From assembly GCF_036688685.1 (NCBI RefSeq), contig NZ_JAQQPS010000011.1, positions 1-64,000 of the forward strand: a stretch of 64,000 bases of DNA. The letters are read 5' to 3'. The notes beneath the pieces were generated by a model. The model was given only the letters and a program-made list of their open reading frames with translations, was not told the DNA's origin and searched no databases. Shown here piece after piece: positions 35,600 through 44,945 of this stretch (positions within the stretch are counted from its first letter, which is position 1; every line of letters begins with the position of its first letter). The DNA is from JALYUM01 sp036688685. GTDB taxonomy: Bacteria; Pseudomonadota; Gammaproteobacteria; Burkholderiales; Burkholderiaceae_D. Made by a program: the position numbers and the translations under genes.

Positions 35600-36787
35600 T
35601 CAGCGAAACCGTACCCCGCCTTCGCGGCTGCGCAAACTGCGCAAATGCGCCAGCTTGGCGGAATACAAATCGCGCGTCGCGCCGCGCGTGCTGGTCTCGG
35701 ACGCCAGCGCCAGTTGCGTGCGCGCGTGCTCGCTCTCGCCCAGTCGCAGGTACGCCAGCGCCAGCCAGAAGTGGAATTCGTCGTAGTAGGGCATGCGTTT
35801 CACTTCGCGTGCAAACAGCGCCCTGGCCTCGGCATAATCGCCCTGTTCGTAGGCTTTCACGCCGCGCTGGAAAAAATAAAACGGCGGCGTCGGTTCGATC
35901 GCGGCCAGCCGTTGCACTAGCGCTTGCGCCTCGGCGTGTTTGCCCAGGCTGGTCAGCACCGGTTCGAGGTTGCGCAGCACAACCAGGTTTTCCGGCTCGC
36001 GCACCAGCGCCGCGCGGTACACCGCTTCTGCCCGCGCCAGGTCGCCATGGCGCTGGTAGATCACCGCCAGCGTGTTGTACGCGGCAAGCACCGAAGGCCG
36101 TTTCAGTAGCGCGGCGCGGGCCCACCAGTAGGCGTCGTCGATGCGGTTGTCCACCAGCGCCTCGGCAGCGCGATTGTTGAGGAACATGGCGGCGACCTCG
36201 TCCTCGTGGACCGGCACCGCGGGGAAGGCGGCGGCGTCCTGTTGCGGCACGAAGTCGACCACCGTCATGGCCGCGCTGGACGCGATGCCCACGCGCTCGC
36301 CGGGCGGCGGGCCCAGGGCCAGGTTAATGTGCGCGCTGACCAGGTACAAGCCGTTGGCGCGGCTCCAGCTGTCGTCCACGGCCACGCTTTGCAGGCGCAC
36401 CGACAAACCCAGTTCGCGCGCAAACGCGGCCGTCATGACCACCAGCGACAGGCAATTGCCGGCGCGCGCATCGAAGGTCTGCGCAGCCGTGCGGGTGCTG
36501 CTGGCATCGTACTGGATTTGCAACGCGCCCTTGCGGTACAGGGCATCGACCAGGCCTTGGACCGCGCCTTTCTGGCGCAGCGCGCTGGCAAAGGCCGGCG
36601 TGCGTAAATAGGCGCGCATGGACGGGGAAAGGGTGAACAGATCGTCGGCATCGACGGGGCCGGACGGCGGCCGGAAAGCCGCGTCGGCAAACAGTGGCGC
36701 CGGCGGCGGCGCCTGGTGCGGCGCCATGCTGGCGCAGCCGGGCAAGAAAATGAGCGATATCAGGAACAACAACGACCAGGTTTTCAT
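35600..36787 (-). CDS. TPR lipoprotein with transglutaminase-like domain
   Basis: The 395-residue protein starts with a lipoprotein signal, lipobox LPGC (Cys about residue 18). Residues about 60-190 contain DARAGNCLSLVVMTAAFARELG and LVSAHINLAL, resembling transglutaminase-like cysteine-protease folds (Cys near 112, His near 154). From residue 200 there are four or five TPR repeats (RPSVLAAYNTLAVIYQRHGDLARAEAVYRAAL). It is probably attached to the envelope. Catalytic activity is not proven. It lies 98 nt upstream of the oxidoreductase gene on the same strand, with unclear coupling. Confidence 0.78.
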   Translation of the reverse strand: MKTWSLLFLISLIFLPGCASMAPHQAPPPAPLFADAAFRPPSGPVDADDLFTLSPSMRAYLRTPAFASALRQKGAVQGLVDALYRKGALQIQYDASSTRTAAQTFDARAGNCLSLVVMTAAFARELGLSVRLQSVAVDDSWSRANGLYLVSAHINLALGPPPGERVGIASSAAMTVVDFVPQQDAAAFPAVPVHEDEVAAMFLNNRAAEALVDNRIDDAYWWARAALLKRPSVLAAYNTLAVIYQRHGDLARAEAVYRAALVREPENLVVLRNLEPVLTSLGKHAEAQALVQRLAAIEPTPPFYFFQRGVKAYEQGDYAEARALFAREVKRMPYYDEFHFWLALAYLRLGESEHARTQLALASETSTRGATRDLYSAKLAHLRSLRSREGGVRFR

Positions 36788-36855
36788 GCATCCTCCGCAG
36801 CGTTACTGCAAGGAGTATCGTCCTCGGCCGATGCCGTGTAAAGCGCGTTCCGAAA

Positions 36856-37743
36856 CTAGGCGGACTGGTGGAACATGTCGTGCAACTGGTCGAGCAGGTC
36901 GGTGGTTTCGTCTTCCTGCAGCGCGAGATAGGCGCAGGCGCGTTCTCCGCCCTTGCCCCACTCGTGCGAGCTGGCGTTGCCGCGGTACTGGTCGATGGCG
37001 CGGTTGGCCAGCAGCGACAGCGCGACCAGCGAACGCACCGCGTCCGGCGTGGCGTCGTCGTCGATCACGCTGTAATCGTGGTGGTGCAAAATCGCCCACG
37101 CCACGTCGCTCGACAAGCCCCAGCTGCGCGCCAGCAGCGACCCGATGGCCGCGTGGTTGGTCGCATGCCGTTCATCTTCTATGTCCGTGAACGGACGCAC
37201 CGGCTCGAGGCAGGCGGCGTCGAAGGTCGCGGCGTAGTCGGGAAAGCGGGCCGTCAGCAGCGCCATGCCGGTGTCGCAGAACAGGCCGAAAGTGTGCGCC
37301 ACGTCCGGGGTGCCGATGCGCAGGCGGCGCGCCAGGAACACCATCGCCACGGCGCGGCGCGACGAGGTTTCCCAGAAATCGGCCAGGGCCGCGCCCTCGG
37401 CCGGGATGGACTGGCGCGCCAGCAGCCCGGTCATCAGGGACGCCACCTGGTTCACACCGAGGAAACTGATGGCCTGGTTCACCGATTTCGACTGGCGTGC
37501 GCCGCCAAACAGCGCCGAATTGGCCAGTTTCAGCAGCGCGCCCGACATGCCGGCGTCGCTGGCGACGATCTGGCCAATCGCCATCGGCGACGGCTCCGCG
37601 GCAGTCAGCTCGCGCTGCATGTCCGCCAGCAGGCTGGGCCGTGGCGGAATGCGGATCGAACGCAGCAATTCATCGACCTGACTCTGCGTGGAAACGGCAG
37701 GAACAGGTGTGCTGGTACGCTCGAGGACGGCGGCTGGGGACAT
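36856..37743 (-). CDS. HDOD domain protein
   Basis: The 295-residue protein has the HDOD fold, an inactive relative of HD phosphohydrolases: LLRSIRIPPRPSLLADMQREL, DAGMSGALLKLANSALFG, AISFLGVNQVASLMTGLLARQ, and AHTFGLFCDTGMALL, with NHAAIGSLLARSWGL and ILHHHDYS later. HDOD proteins regulate signalling (motility, biofilm, c-di-GMP) by binding partners. No other output domain is present. The start MSPAAVLERTS follows an uncertain ribosome site. Confidence 0.85.
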   Translation of the reverse strand: MSPAAVLERTSTPVPAVSTQSQVDELLRSIRIPPRPSLLADMQRELTAAEPSPMAIGQIVASDAGMSGALLKLANSALFGGARQSKSVNQAISFLGVNQVASLMTGLLARQSIPAEGAALADFWETSSRRAVAMVFLARRLRIGTPDVAHTFGLFCDTGMALLTARFPDYAATFDAACLEPVRPFTDIEDERHATNHAAIGSLLARSWGLSSDVAWAILHHHDYSVIDDDATPDAVRSLVALSLLANRAIDQYRGNASSHEWGKGGERACAYLALQEDETTDLLDQLHDMFHQSA

Positions 37744-37762
37744 GGATCGCTAATTAGTTGCT

Positions 37763-37778
37763 GTTCGAAAAATCGAAC
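37763..37778. repeat. Short palindrome upstream of the HDOD gene
   Basis: GTTCGA-AAAA-TCGAAC (37763-37778) lies 20 nt upstream of the HDOD start on the minus strand. It could be an operator; no T run follows, so a terminator is unlikely. Confidence 0.4.
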
Positions 37779-37896
37779 GGGATTGTTACTATAAACCACC
37801 CTGTCACTGTTGCCCAGCGGCATTTTATGCCTGATGGCCGATGTGGGGCGGATCGGACAGAACAGCGGGTCACACGCCTGGCTTTAGAATGCATGC

Positions 37897-38466
37897 ATGA
37901 CTGAAAAACAACTCGCCGGCATCGACTGGCATGCCGATGCGCACCAGGTGGCGCGCCAGCTGATTGGCGCGACGCTGCTGTTGGACGGGGTCGGCGGGCG
38001 CATCGTCGAAACCGAAGCCTATGACCGCGCCGATCCGGCCTCGCACAGTTTTGCCGGTCCCACCGAGCGCAATCTGGCCATGTTCGGACCGCCCGCGCAC
38101 GCCTACGTTTACCTGTCGCACGGCATCCACTGGTGCCTCAATTTTGTCTGCCGCGAGGCCGGGCACGGCGCCGGGGTACTGATCCGCGCGCTCGAGCCGG
38201 TAAGCGGCATCGAGCGGATGATGCTGCGCCGCGGAAGCGCGGATCTGCGCAAGCTGTGTTCCGGTCCCGGCAAGCTGGCGCAGGCGCTGGCAGTGACGCG
38301 CGCGCTGAACGGGGCGGCGCTGGCGGCTGCGCCATTTGTGTTGCTGGCGCCAGCCGGGGCGGTGGACGTGGTGACGGGAGCGCGCATCGGCATTTCGAAA
38401 GCGGTCGAGATGCCGTGGCGGTTCGGGCTGGCCGGCTCGCCCTGGGTGAGCCGGCCGTTTCGCTGA
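37897..38466 (+). CDS. DNA-3-methyladenine glycosylase (AAG/MPG family)
   Basis: The 189-residue protein is an alkyladenine-DNA glycosylase: GRIVETEAYDRADPASHSF contains the catalytic Glu (ETEAY), and AHAYVYLSHGIHWCLNFVC and the GPGKLAQAL motif are diagnostic. It removes alkylated purines and hypoxanthine from DNA in base-excision repair. Length is normal for the bacterial form. The intergenic space before it (153 nt, divergent from the HDOD gene) holds the short palindrome at 37763. Confidence 0.94.
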   Translation: MTEKQLAGIDWHADAHQVARQLIGATLLLDGVGGRIVETEAYDRADPASHSFAGPTERNLAMFGPPAHAYVYLSHGIHWCLNFVCREAGHGAGVLIRALEPVSGIERMMLRRGSADLRKLCSGPGKLAQALAVTRALNGAALAAAPFVLLAPAGAVDVVTGARIGISKAVEMPWRFGLAGSPWVSRPFR

Positions 38467-38470
38467 ACGT

Positions 38471-39316
38471 CTATCGGCTGCGCAGCAGCTTGCGCAGCCA
38501 GTCGTCGACCAGTGCGGTGGCCGGATAGCTGGCGCTGCCCAGCGAGGTGTTCAAATCCATATGGCCGCGCAAGCCGGAGCCGCCCACGCTTTTCACATCG
38601 ACCTGGGTGCCGGCCTGCGCGAGCGCGCCAGCCAGGCCCTCGGCCTGCACCTTGCCGTCGGCACGGTCGACGTGCAGCAGCAGGAAGGCTGGCGCATTCG
38701 GCGCCGCCGCCTGCAGTGTCGGCGACAGGGCGCGCTGGCGCAGCGGATCGGTGCCGAACGCCTCTGCATACGTGCGCCGCATCAGGGGGCCGGCGGCGTC
38801 GACCTGGCGCGCGACATCGTAGGCCGCGCCATCGAGCGCAATCACGCCGCGCAGGTCCGCCAGCGTCAGGCCGGCCGCCGCCAGGTAGCGCGGATCGGTG
38901 CCGACCAGCGCCACCAGGTGCGCTCCGGCGCTATGGCCCATCAGGACGATGCGGGCCGGATCGATGCCCATCGGCGCGGCATGGTCCTTCAGCCAGGACA
39001 GGGACGAGGCCACGTCGGCGGCCTGCTGTTCGACGCTGGCGCCCGGCACCAGCCGGTAATTGATGGAGGCGAAGGCGTAGCCGGCGTCCGTAAAATGCGC
39101 GACCTTGTCGGCACCGGTGGCGCTGGTCTTGTCGCCGCGCTTCCAGCCGCCGCCGTGGACGAACACGATCAGGGGCGCGGGCGTGCTTGCGGCCGGCCGC
39201 CAGAAGTCGAGCGTTTGCAGGGGGGCGGCGCCGTATGCATGGTCGGCCGCGGCGCCCGCCGGCAGGCAGGCGAACAGCAGAGCGGGCAGCATGAATTGTC
39301 GAAGAATGGCACGCAT
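38471..39316 (-). CDS. Exported alpha/beta hydrolase (esterase, BD-FAE-like)
   Basis: The 281-residue protein has a signal peptide (MRAILRQFMLPALLFACLPAGAAA), the oxyanion-hole motif FVHGGGWKRGD, the nucleophile elbow GHSAGAH (Ser near residue 141) and a C-terminal GHMDLN that can supply the catalytic His. This is the hormone-sensitive-lipase/BD-FAE-like carboxylesterase pattern. The start at 39316 is preferred over a long upstream frame that overlaps the next gene. It ends 4 nt after the glycosylase on the opposite strand. Confidence 0.83.
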   Translation of the reverse strand: MRAILRQFMLPALLFACLPAGAAADHAYGAAPLQTLDFWRPAASTPAPLIVFVHGGGWKRGDKTSATGADKVAHFTDAGYAFASINYRLVPGASVEQQAADVASSLSWLKDHAAPMGIDPARIVLMGHSAGAHLVALVGTDPRYLAAAGLTLADLRGVIALDGAAYDVARQVDAAGPLMRRTYAEAFGTDPLRQRALSPTLQAAAPNAPAFLLLHVDRADGKVQAEGLAGALAQAGTQVDVKSVGGSGLRGHMDLNTSLGSASYPATALVDDWLRKLLRSR

Positions 39317-39360
39317 CGCGGCGCTTTCATGAAGGTGGAAAATGCCAAGTCTAGCCCAGC

Positions 39361-40119
39361 TTACAGGCTGTGCACGCCGGTATGGTGCAGCTCCCGGCGC
39401 GTCAGCGCCGCCCAGGCCAGCACGTACCCAAGCGCCAGCGCCGCAAAGCCGGCATGCGCGGCGCTGGCCGGCAGGCGCGCGCAGCACAGGCCGAGCAGCG
39501 GCACGATCTGCTGCGCATGCACACCCAGGAAATGCGCCGGGCGCAGGTCGCCGCGGCGCTGCCAGCCCACCAGCGGCAGTCCCGGCCCGGGCGGTGCGCG
39601 CCGGCCACCGAGCATAAAGCCGCTCAGCGTGGCCAGCACCCACGTCATGAACAGGCCCGTCACCGCGCCCAGCACGGCGACCGAAGACAGCCAGTCGGGG
39701 TTGACGCGCACGATCACCCAGCCCAGCCAGGCTTGTGATGCGGTCAAACCGATGGCGCCGAGCGCCATCGCGACCGTCAGGGCCGAATGCAGTGCGTCGC
39801 TGGTGTTGTAGTGGGACGGTTCGGCGCGGCTTGCCTGCACGGCGATGTAGATCGCCTCGAATGCCGACGTGGCCATGACCAGCGCCGCGATGCGCCACAA
39901 GGTAGCCGGCGCGGCGTCGCGCGCGGCCAGCATCAGGACCGCGGTGGTGAAGGCAAACAGCGCCAGCGCCGCCAGGAATTTGAGCGGTTTGGTCCACACG
40001 CCGACGCCGCGGATCGTGCGCGGGTCGCGCCGCGCCTGGCGCCACGCGGGCACCATGCACAGCAACAGAAGGAGGCCGAACAGCGTCAGGGCGAGCGGTG
40101 GACCGGCGGGCAGGGGCAT
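39361..40119 (-). CDS. Hypothetical multi-pass membrane protein
   Basis: The 252-residue protein has about seven hydrophobic segments (for example LALTLFGLLLLLCMVPAW, ALALFAFTTAVLMLAARDA and LGAVTGLFMTWVLATLSGFML). I recognise no family with certainty. The start at 40119 (MPLPAGPPLALTLFG) follows a GGAG site; an upstream ATG at 40152 has none. It is divergent from an AraC regulator (103 nt between starts), which may control it. A tail HTGVHSL follows the last helix. Confidence 0.65.
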   Translation of the reverse strand: MPLPAGPPLALTLFGLLLLLCMVPAWRQARRDPRTIRGVGVWTKPLKFLAALALFAFTTAVLMLAARDAAPATLWRIAALVMATSAFEAIYIAVQASRAEPSHYNTSDALHSALTVAMALGAIGLTASQAWLGWVIVRVNPDWLSSVAVLGAVTGLFMTWVLATLSGFMLGGRRAPPGPGLPLVGWQRRGDLRPAHFLGVHAQQIVPLLGLCCARLPASAAHAGFAALALGYVLAWAALTRRELHHTGVHSL

Positions 40120-40222
40120 GGCGATACTCCGTAAAGGGACAGGAGCGTGCATCGTACGTGCTTGCTGGCGAACGATCCATACGCTAAAGTCTGGAATATC
40201 TTTGCCATCGTCCGGAAAACCT

Positions 40223-41140
40223 GTGGATGCCTTGTCCGACGTTCTGTCCCTGCTGAAACCTGCCAGCTATATGTTCCGTGGCATCGATGCCGGCGGCGAT
40301 TGGGGCATCCGCTTCGCCGAACACCGCGGCATCAACTGCTACGCGGTTCTGTCAGGCCAGGTCTGGCTCACGTTGGAGGGCGTGCAAGGTGGGTCAAGTG
40401 TGCTGCTCGAAGCGGGCGACTGCGTGCTGCTGCCACGCGGGCACGCCTCGCGCCTGACCAGTGCGCCGGGCGCAGCAAGCGCGGACGCCTGCGACGTCTT
40501 CCCCACCGTCGAAGAAGGCGGGGTGGTGAAGATCAATGGTGGCGGCGAGGTGTTTGGCCTGGGCGGCTATTTCGCCTTCGAGGGCCCGCATGCAGACATC
40601 CTGCTCGGTGTGCTGCCGCCGCTGGTGCACATCCGCCAGGAGACCGACCGCGCCGCCTTGCGCAGCTCGATCGAACGCATCATGCAGGAGTTGCGCGTGC
40701 CCCAGCCGGGCGGCTTCCTGATCGCCCGGCACCTGATTCACCTGATGCTGTTGCAGGCCCTGCGCCTGTTCCTGGCGCAGGGCCCCGCTGCCGGTGTCGG
40801 CTGGATTTACGCGCTCGGCGACAAGCAGGTCGGCGCGGCGCTGAACGCGCTGCACGGCGACCCGGCGCGCAAGTGGACCCTTGCGGCCCTGGCCGACATC
40901 GCCGCCATGTCGCGCTCCACCTTCGCGCTGCGTTTCAGGGAACGGGTGGGCGAAGCGCCGATCGATTACCTCACGCGCTGGCGCATGCTGCTGGCGGCGG
41001 ACCGCTTGCGCTCCTCGCGCGATGCCATTGGCGTGATCGCGCCGGCGCTCGGTTACGCGTCGGAGAGCGCGTTCAGCACGGCGTTCAAGCGCGTCATGGG
41101 GTGCGCACCGCGCGACTATGCGCGCGCGCTCGCCAGCTAA
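40223..41140 (+). CDS. AraC family transcriptional regulator
   Basis: The 305-residue protein has an N-terminal cupin-like ligand domain (residues about 20-170: CYAVLSGQVWLTLEGV, LLPRGHASRL) and a C-terminal pair of helix-turn-helix motifs (LAALADIAAMSRSTFALRFRE and IGVIAPALGYASESAFSTAFKRVMG) typical of the cupin-AraC subclass. The GTG start at 40223 is inferred from the start of homology with GGAAAA upstream; a TTG at 40232 is also possible. It is divergent from the membrane protein gene and its end overlaps the convergent chemoreceptor gene by 4 nt. Confidence 0.88.
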   Translation: MDALSDVLSLLKPASYMFRGIDAGGDWGIRFAEHRGINCYAVLSGQVWLTLEGVQGGSSVLLEAGDCVLLPRGHASRLTSAPGAASADACDVFPTVEEGGVVKINGGGEVFGLGGYFAFEGPHADILLGVLPPLVHIRQETDRAALRSSIERIMQELRVPQPGGFLIARHLIHLMLLQALRLFLAQGPAAGVGWIYALGDKQVGAALNALHGDPARKWTLAALADIAAMSRSTFALRFRERVGEAPIDYLTRWRMLLAADRLRSSRDAIGVIAPALGYASESAFSTAFKRVMGCAPRDYARALAS

Positions 41141-42792
41141 GCTACCTTGCGCCGTGCCGGCGTGTGTTCCAGCGCCGACTTGGTGCCGCGCATCCCGCTG
41201 CCCGGTGCACGCCGCTCGGTTGGCGCTACGGCCTGTGCCGGCGCCTCGCCGTCGATCTGGAAAATTGCTACCGCCTGCGCCAGGTTCACGGTCTGGTCAT
41301 GCAGGCTTTGCGCCGCGGCGGCGGCCTCTTCGACCAGGGCCGCATTTTGCTGCGTCATGTCGTCCATCTGGCCGACCGCCCGATTGACTTCGGCGATGCC
41401 CTCGGCCTGCTCGGTGCTGGCCAGGCTGATGCGCGCAATGATGTCGTTCACCTGCTGCACCGACGCGACGATGGTGCCCATGCTGCTGCCCGCATCGTTG
41501 ACCGACGCGCTGCCGCCGTCGATGATCTGCACCGACGCGGCAATGAGCGCCTTGATTTCCCTGGCCGCTGCCGCCGAGCGCTGCGCCAGCGTGCGCACTT
41601 CCGACGCCACCACTGCGAAGCCGCGTCCCTGTTCGCCCGCGCGCGCCGCTTCCACCGCCGCGTTCAGGGCCAGGATATTGGTCTGGAACGAGATGCCGTC
41701 GATGACGCCGATGATCTCGACGATCTGGCGCGAACTGGCGCGGATCGATTCCATTGTCGTTACCGCGCGGTCGACCGCCTGGCCGCCCTGTGCGGCCAGG
41801 CCGGCGGCACTGGCGGCCAGTTCCGTTGCCAGGCGCGCGTTATTGGCGTTGTCTTTTACCGCCAGGGTCAGCGTCTGCATGGTGCTCGCGGTTTGCTGGA
41901 GCGAGGCGGCCTGCAGCTCGGTGCGGCTGGACAAATCCAGGTTGCCGCTGGCGATTTCGTGCGAGGCGGTGTCGATCGAGTGGACCGCCGTCATGATGGC
42001 GCGCAGCGAGGTGGTCAGGTTGGCGATGGTCTGGTCGAGCGCGCGCGAGGTGTCGGCGATTTCGTCGCGACCATTGCTGGCTGCGCCGCCATGCAGTCGC
42101 CCGCTCGACAGCTCTGTCACCACATCGGCAATCGCGCGGATATCCCCCAGCATGGCGCGCCGCACGAACATGGTTACCGCCAGCGACAACGCAATCGACA
42201 GCAACACCAGCGCGGCCATGCTCATTACCAGCATGCGGAACTCGGCGCGGGTGGCGGCGTAGGCGTTTTCGCTGAGCGTTTTTTCCAGTTTCGCCAGCGC
42301 CGCCAGCTGGGTATTCAAAACGCCGAAATCCTTTTCGGCCTTCTGCATGGAGTTGGTGGCAATCGACTGGTCGACCTGCGCCATTTCGATGGTCTCGCCG
42401 ACCGCTTTGCGGTAAGCCGCCAGCGCGGCCGTGGAGGCGTCGACCAGCTTGCGCTCGTCCGGATCGGAGACGCTGGCCAGCTGCGCCAATTGGGTGCCGA
42501 TGGCGGCGTGCTTCTGCTGGATTTCCTTGATCAGCGCGGTCAACCTGGCTTGCGCAAAACTGCCATTCACCCACGCCAGCAACTGGTAGATGTTGGCGTG
42601 CGCATGCTTGGCGTCGCCGGCCACGTCGGCCGCGCTTTTCAGGCGCGCTGCGCGCACCTGCACCATGTTTTCCAGTGATGCATTCTGGCGCACCATGCCG
42701 TAATAGGCTGCCCCCGACATCAGCATCAGCAACACCAGCACCAGTCCCGGCGCCAGCAGCAATTTGGGCCCCATTCGCAATTTCTTCAGCAT
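41137..42792 (-). CDS. Methyl-accepting chemotaxis protein
   Basis: The 551-residue receptor has an N-terminal membrane helix (about residues 10-35), a periplasmic four-helix-bundle sensor (40-190), a second helix (about 190-215, VMSMAALVLLSIALSLAV), a HAMP domain, and a signalling domain with the conserved hairpin EAARAGEQGRGFAVVASEVRTLAQRSA. The C-terminal tail ends PARRKVA, without the WEEF/NWETF CheR tether. It starts at 42792, where GGAG lies six bases upstream. A periplasmic cache protein gene lies just upstream on the same strand, separated by a terminator. Confidence 0.94.
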   Translation of the reverse strand: MLKKLRMGPKLLLAPGLVLVLLMLMSGAAYYGMVRQNASLENMVQVRAARLKSAADVAGDAKHAHANIYQLLAWVNGSFAQARLTALIKEIQQKHAAIGTQLAQLASVSDPDERKLVDASTAALAAYRKAVGETIEMAQVDQSIATNSMQKAEKDFGVLNTQLAALAKLEKTLSENAYAATRAEFRMLVMSMAALVLLSIALSLAVTMFVRRAMLGDIRAIADVVTELSSGRLHGGAASNGRDEIADTSRALDQTIANLTTSLRAIMTAVHSIDTASHEIASGNLDLSSRTELQAASLQQTASTMQTLTLAVKDNANNARLATELAASAAGLAAQGGQAVDRAVTTMESIRASSRQIVEIIGVIDGISFQTNILALNAAVEAARAGEQGRGFAVVASEVRTLAQRSAAAAREIKALIAASVQIIDGGSASVNDAGSSMGTIVASVQQVNDIIARISLASTEQAEGIAEVNRAVGQMDDMTQQNAALVEEAAAAAQSLHDQTVNLAQAVAIFQIDGEAPAQAVAPTERRAPGSGMRGTKSALEHTPARRKVA

Positions 42793-42803
42793 GGTCGACT
42801 CCA

Positions 42804-42829
42804 TAAAAAAATGGCCGCAGCAAGCGGCC
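42804..42829 (-). terminator. Intrinsic terminator between cache protein and chemoreceptor
   Basis: On the minus strand GGCCGC-TTGCT-GCGGCC is followed by ATTTTTTT, and the T run runs directly into the ribosome site of the chemoreceptor gene (TATGGAGTCGACC). Transcription of the cache gene would be terminated just before the receptor gene unless it reads through. Confidence 0.75.
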
Positions 42830-42848
42830 GAGGATGCTTCCTCAAGGA

Positions 42849-43298
42849 TTATTTCTTGTACAAACCCGCTTCCAGCACCACACCGTCGACCAGCAAAATG
42901 TAGGTCGTTTTCGGTTCAATCTTGCCGGTTGTCGGGTTTTTGTATTGGTAGTCGACCCAGCCCTTGCCCTTGGCGGCGGCCATTTCGATGATCTCGCGAC
43001 GGTATTTTTTACCGTTCGCATCGGGCACATCGGTCAGATCTTTGCCGACAATGGAGGGGTTGAACGGGTGCGCCAGCACGATGCCGGTCTTAACGTCGCG
43101 CATGTCGACATACAGCGATCCCTGGACGAAATCGGGGTCCTTGGCATTAATGCGCTTCATCATTTCATCCTTGCCCTTGGCCTTGACCAGCGCGGCGCCG
43201 CGCTCGGCCATGGCGATGGCGTCTTTCTCGGTCGGTTCATTGGCAGCAGCGCCGGCCGACGCAAGGGCCAGGCACAGGGTAGCGACAAACAATTTCAT
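42849..43298 (-). CDS. Single-cache periplasmic protein
   Basis: The 149-residue protein has a signal peptide (MKLFVATLCLALASAGAAA) and a single-cache sensory domain: AIAMAERGAALVKAKGKDEMM, YVDMRDVKTGIVLAHPFNPSIVGKDLTDV, and KGWVDYQYKNPTTGKIEPKT. Cache domains usually sit inside chemoreceptors; here the domain stands alone and is encoded next to a receptor with a four-helix-bundle sensor. It may bind a ligand and present it to the receptor. It ends with AGLYKK, without a membrane anchor, so it is probably soluble in the periplasm. Confidence 0.88.
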   Translation of the reverse strand: MKLFVATLCLALASAGAAANEPTEKDAIAMAERGAALVKAKGKDEMMKRINAKDPDFVQGSLYVDMRDVKTGIVLAHPFNPSIVGKDLTDVPDANGKKYRREIIEMAAAKGKGWVDYQYKNPTTGKIEPKTTYILLVDGVVLEAGLYKK

Positions 43299-43540
43299 GA
43301 CAGCTCCTTAGTAGTGCGTTAGGTGAAAGTTTCCTGAGTGCATTGCGTAATGTACGCGGCGATGCTGCCTCGCCTTTGCGCTGAAGCAAGACACCCGCGG
43401 TCGTGGTCAGCACGCAACACCGAACAGGGTTTGACCCGCGCCAACCAGACAACTCGACTTGCCGCATAGCATTCATTCCTGCCGGCAATTTTGGCCCTGT
43501 GTGTTTCCTTCCCTGTCATTTTTCAGTTCTGGAGATTGCC

Positions 43541-44941
43541 GTGACCCCAACGTCCAACCCGCAAGTGAAGTTCAAGCCGTACACACGCCAGACCATTGCC
43601 CTGGCGCGCCAGTGGCAGTGGATGAGCCCTGACCTGCAGGAAGCGGTGCAGGTGGTATCAACCGTGCTGCCGTTTCGCACGAATGAATATGTGATGGAGC
43701 AGCTGATCGACTGGAACAACGTACCGGACGATCCGATCTACCGCCTGACCTTCCCACATCGCGACATGCTGCCGGCGCGCGAGTACGAACAATTGCGCGA
43801 CCTGGTGCTTGGTAACGCCGACAGTGAAGTCATCAAGCGTTTTGTCAAAGGCATCCGCATGCGCATGAACCCGCACCCGGCCGGCCAGATGACGCACAAC
43901 GTCCCGCGCGTGAACGACGCGCCGCTCAAGGGCCTGCAGCACAAGTACAAGGAGACCGTGCTGTTTTTTCCCAGCGCCGGCCAGACCTGCCATGCGTACT
44001 GCACCTTCTGCTTCCGCTGGCCACAATTCGTCGGCATGGAAGACATGAAGTTCGATGCGCGCGAAACCACGGAACTGGTGTCCTACCTGCGCACCCATCC
44101 CGATGTCACCGACGTGCTGTTCACCGGCGGTGACCCGATGATCATGAATACCCGCTCGCTGGCCGAATTCATCGAGCCGCTGCTGGCGCCCGAACTGGCG
44201 CATATCCAGAACATCCGCATCGGCACCAAGTCGGTGGCGTACTGGCCGCAGCGGTTCGTGACGGACAAGGATGCGGATGAGCTGATGCGACTGTTCGAGA
44301 AGGTGGTCGCGGCCGGCAAAAATCTCGCCTTGATGGGGCACTACAACCATGCGGTGGAGTTGCGCAATCCGATTGCCCAGCAAGCGGTAAAACGGATTGT
44401 CGGCACCGGCGCCACCTTGCGCATGCAGGGCCCGCTGATCCGCCACATCAACGAAGACCCGAAGAGCTGGGCGGAATTGTGGACCACCGGTGTCAGGCTC
44501 GGCGCCATTCCCTACTATATGTTCGTCGAGCGCGACACCGGCCCGAGCGACTATTTCGCGCTGCCGCTGGCGCGTGCGCACGCCATCTTCCAGGAAGCGT
44601 ATTCGATGGTGTCGGGCCTGTCGCGCACCGTGCGCGGGCCGTCGATGAGCGCGTTTCCCGGCAAGGTCGTCATCGATGGCGTGGTCACCATCAATGGCGA
44701 GAAGCTGTTCGCGCTGCAGTTCCTGCAAGCTAGGAATCCCGCCTGGGTGCGCAAACCCTTTTTCGCCAGGTTCGATGCGCAGGCGACCTGGCTCGACCAC
44801 CTGAAGCCCGCGTTCGGGCGCAAGAAGTTTTTCTTCGAAGAGGAGGGGGACGATGCGCTGCATCATGGTCCGGCCGGTCGGGTGATTCCGATCGTGGCGG
44901 CCAGCCGGCGCGCGAGCGACGTCCAGCCCGACGCCGCGTAA
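43541..44941 (+). CDS. KamA-family radical SAM protein (lysine 2,3-aminomutase-like)
   Basis: The 466-residue protein carries the radical-SAM cluster motif CHAYCTFCFRWPQF (Cx3Cx2C) and the KamA-specific DVLFTGGDPMIMNT and IRIGTKSVAYWPQRF regions. The family uses SAM and PLP to shift amino groups of lysine or glutamate, or to modify elongation factor P. The residues that define lysine specificity in clostridial lysine 2,3-aminomutase are not obvious here, so the substrate is open. The GTG start at 43541 follows GGAGATTGCC; an upstream in-frame ATG at 43403 lacks a ribosome site. It is 4 nt upstream of an MFS gene. Confidence 0.87.
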   Translation: MTPTSNPQVKFKPYTRQTIALARQWQWMSPDLQEAVQVVSTVLPFRTNEYVMEQLIDWNNVPDDPIYRLTFPHRDMLPAREYEQLRDLVLGNADSEVIKRFVKGIRMRMNPHPAGQMTHNVPRVNDAPLKGLQHKYKETVLFFPSAGQTCHAYCTFCFRWPQFVGMEDMKFDARETTELVSYLRTHPDVTDVLFTGGDPMIMNTRSLAEFIEPLLAPELAHIQNIRIGTKSVAYWPQRFVTDKDADELMRLFEKVVAAGKNLALMGHYNHAVELRNPIAQQAVKRIVGTGATLRMQGPLIRHINEDPKSWAELWTTGVRLGAIPYYMFVERDTGPSDYFALPLARAHAIFQEAYSMVSGLSRTVRGPSMSAFPGKVVIDGVVTINGEKLFALQFLQARNPAWVRKPFFARFDAQATWLDHLKPAFGRKKFFFEEEGDDALHHGPAGRVIPIVAASRRASDVQPDAA

Positions 44942-44945
44942 GGCC

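Noticed and set aside
40147..42678. 843-codon plus frame across the AraC and chemoreceptor genes
   Set aside because: Out of frame with the AraC gene and antisense to the chemoreceptor; low-complexity Arg/Gly-rich translation.
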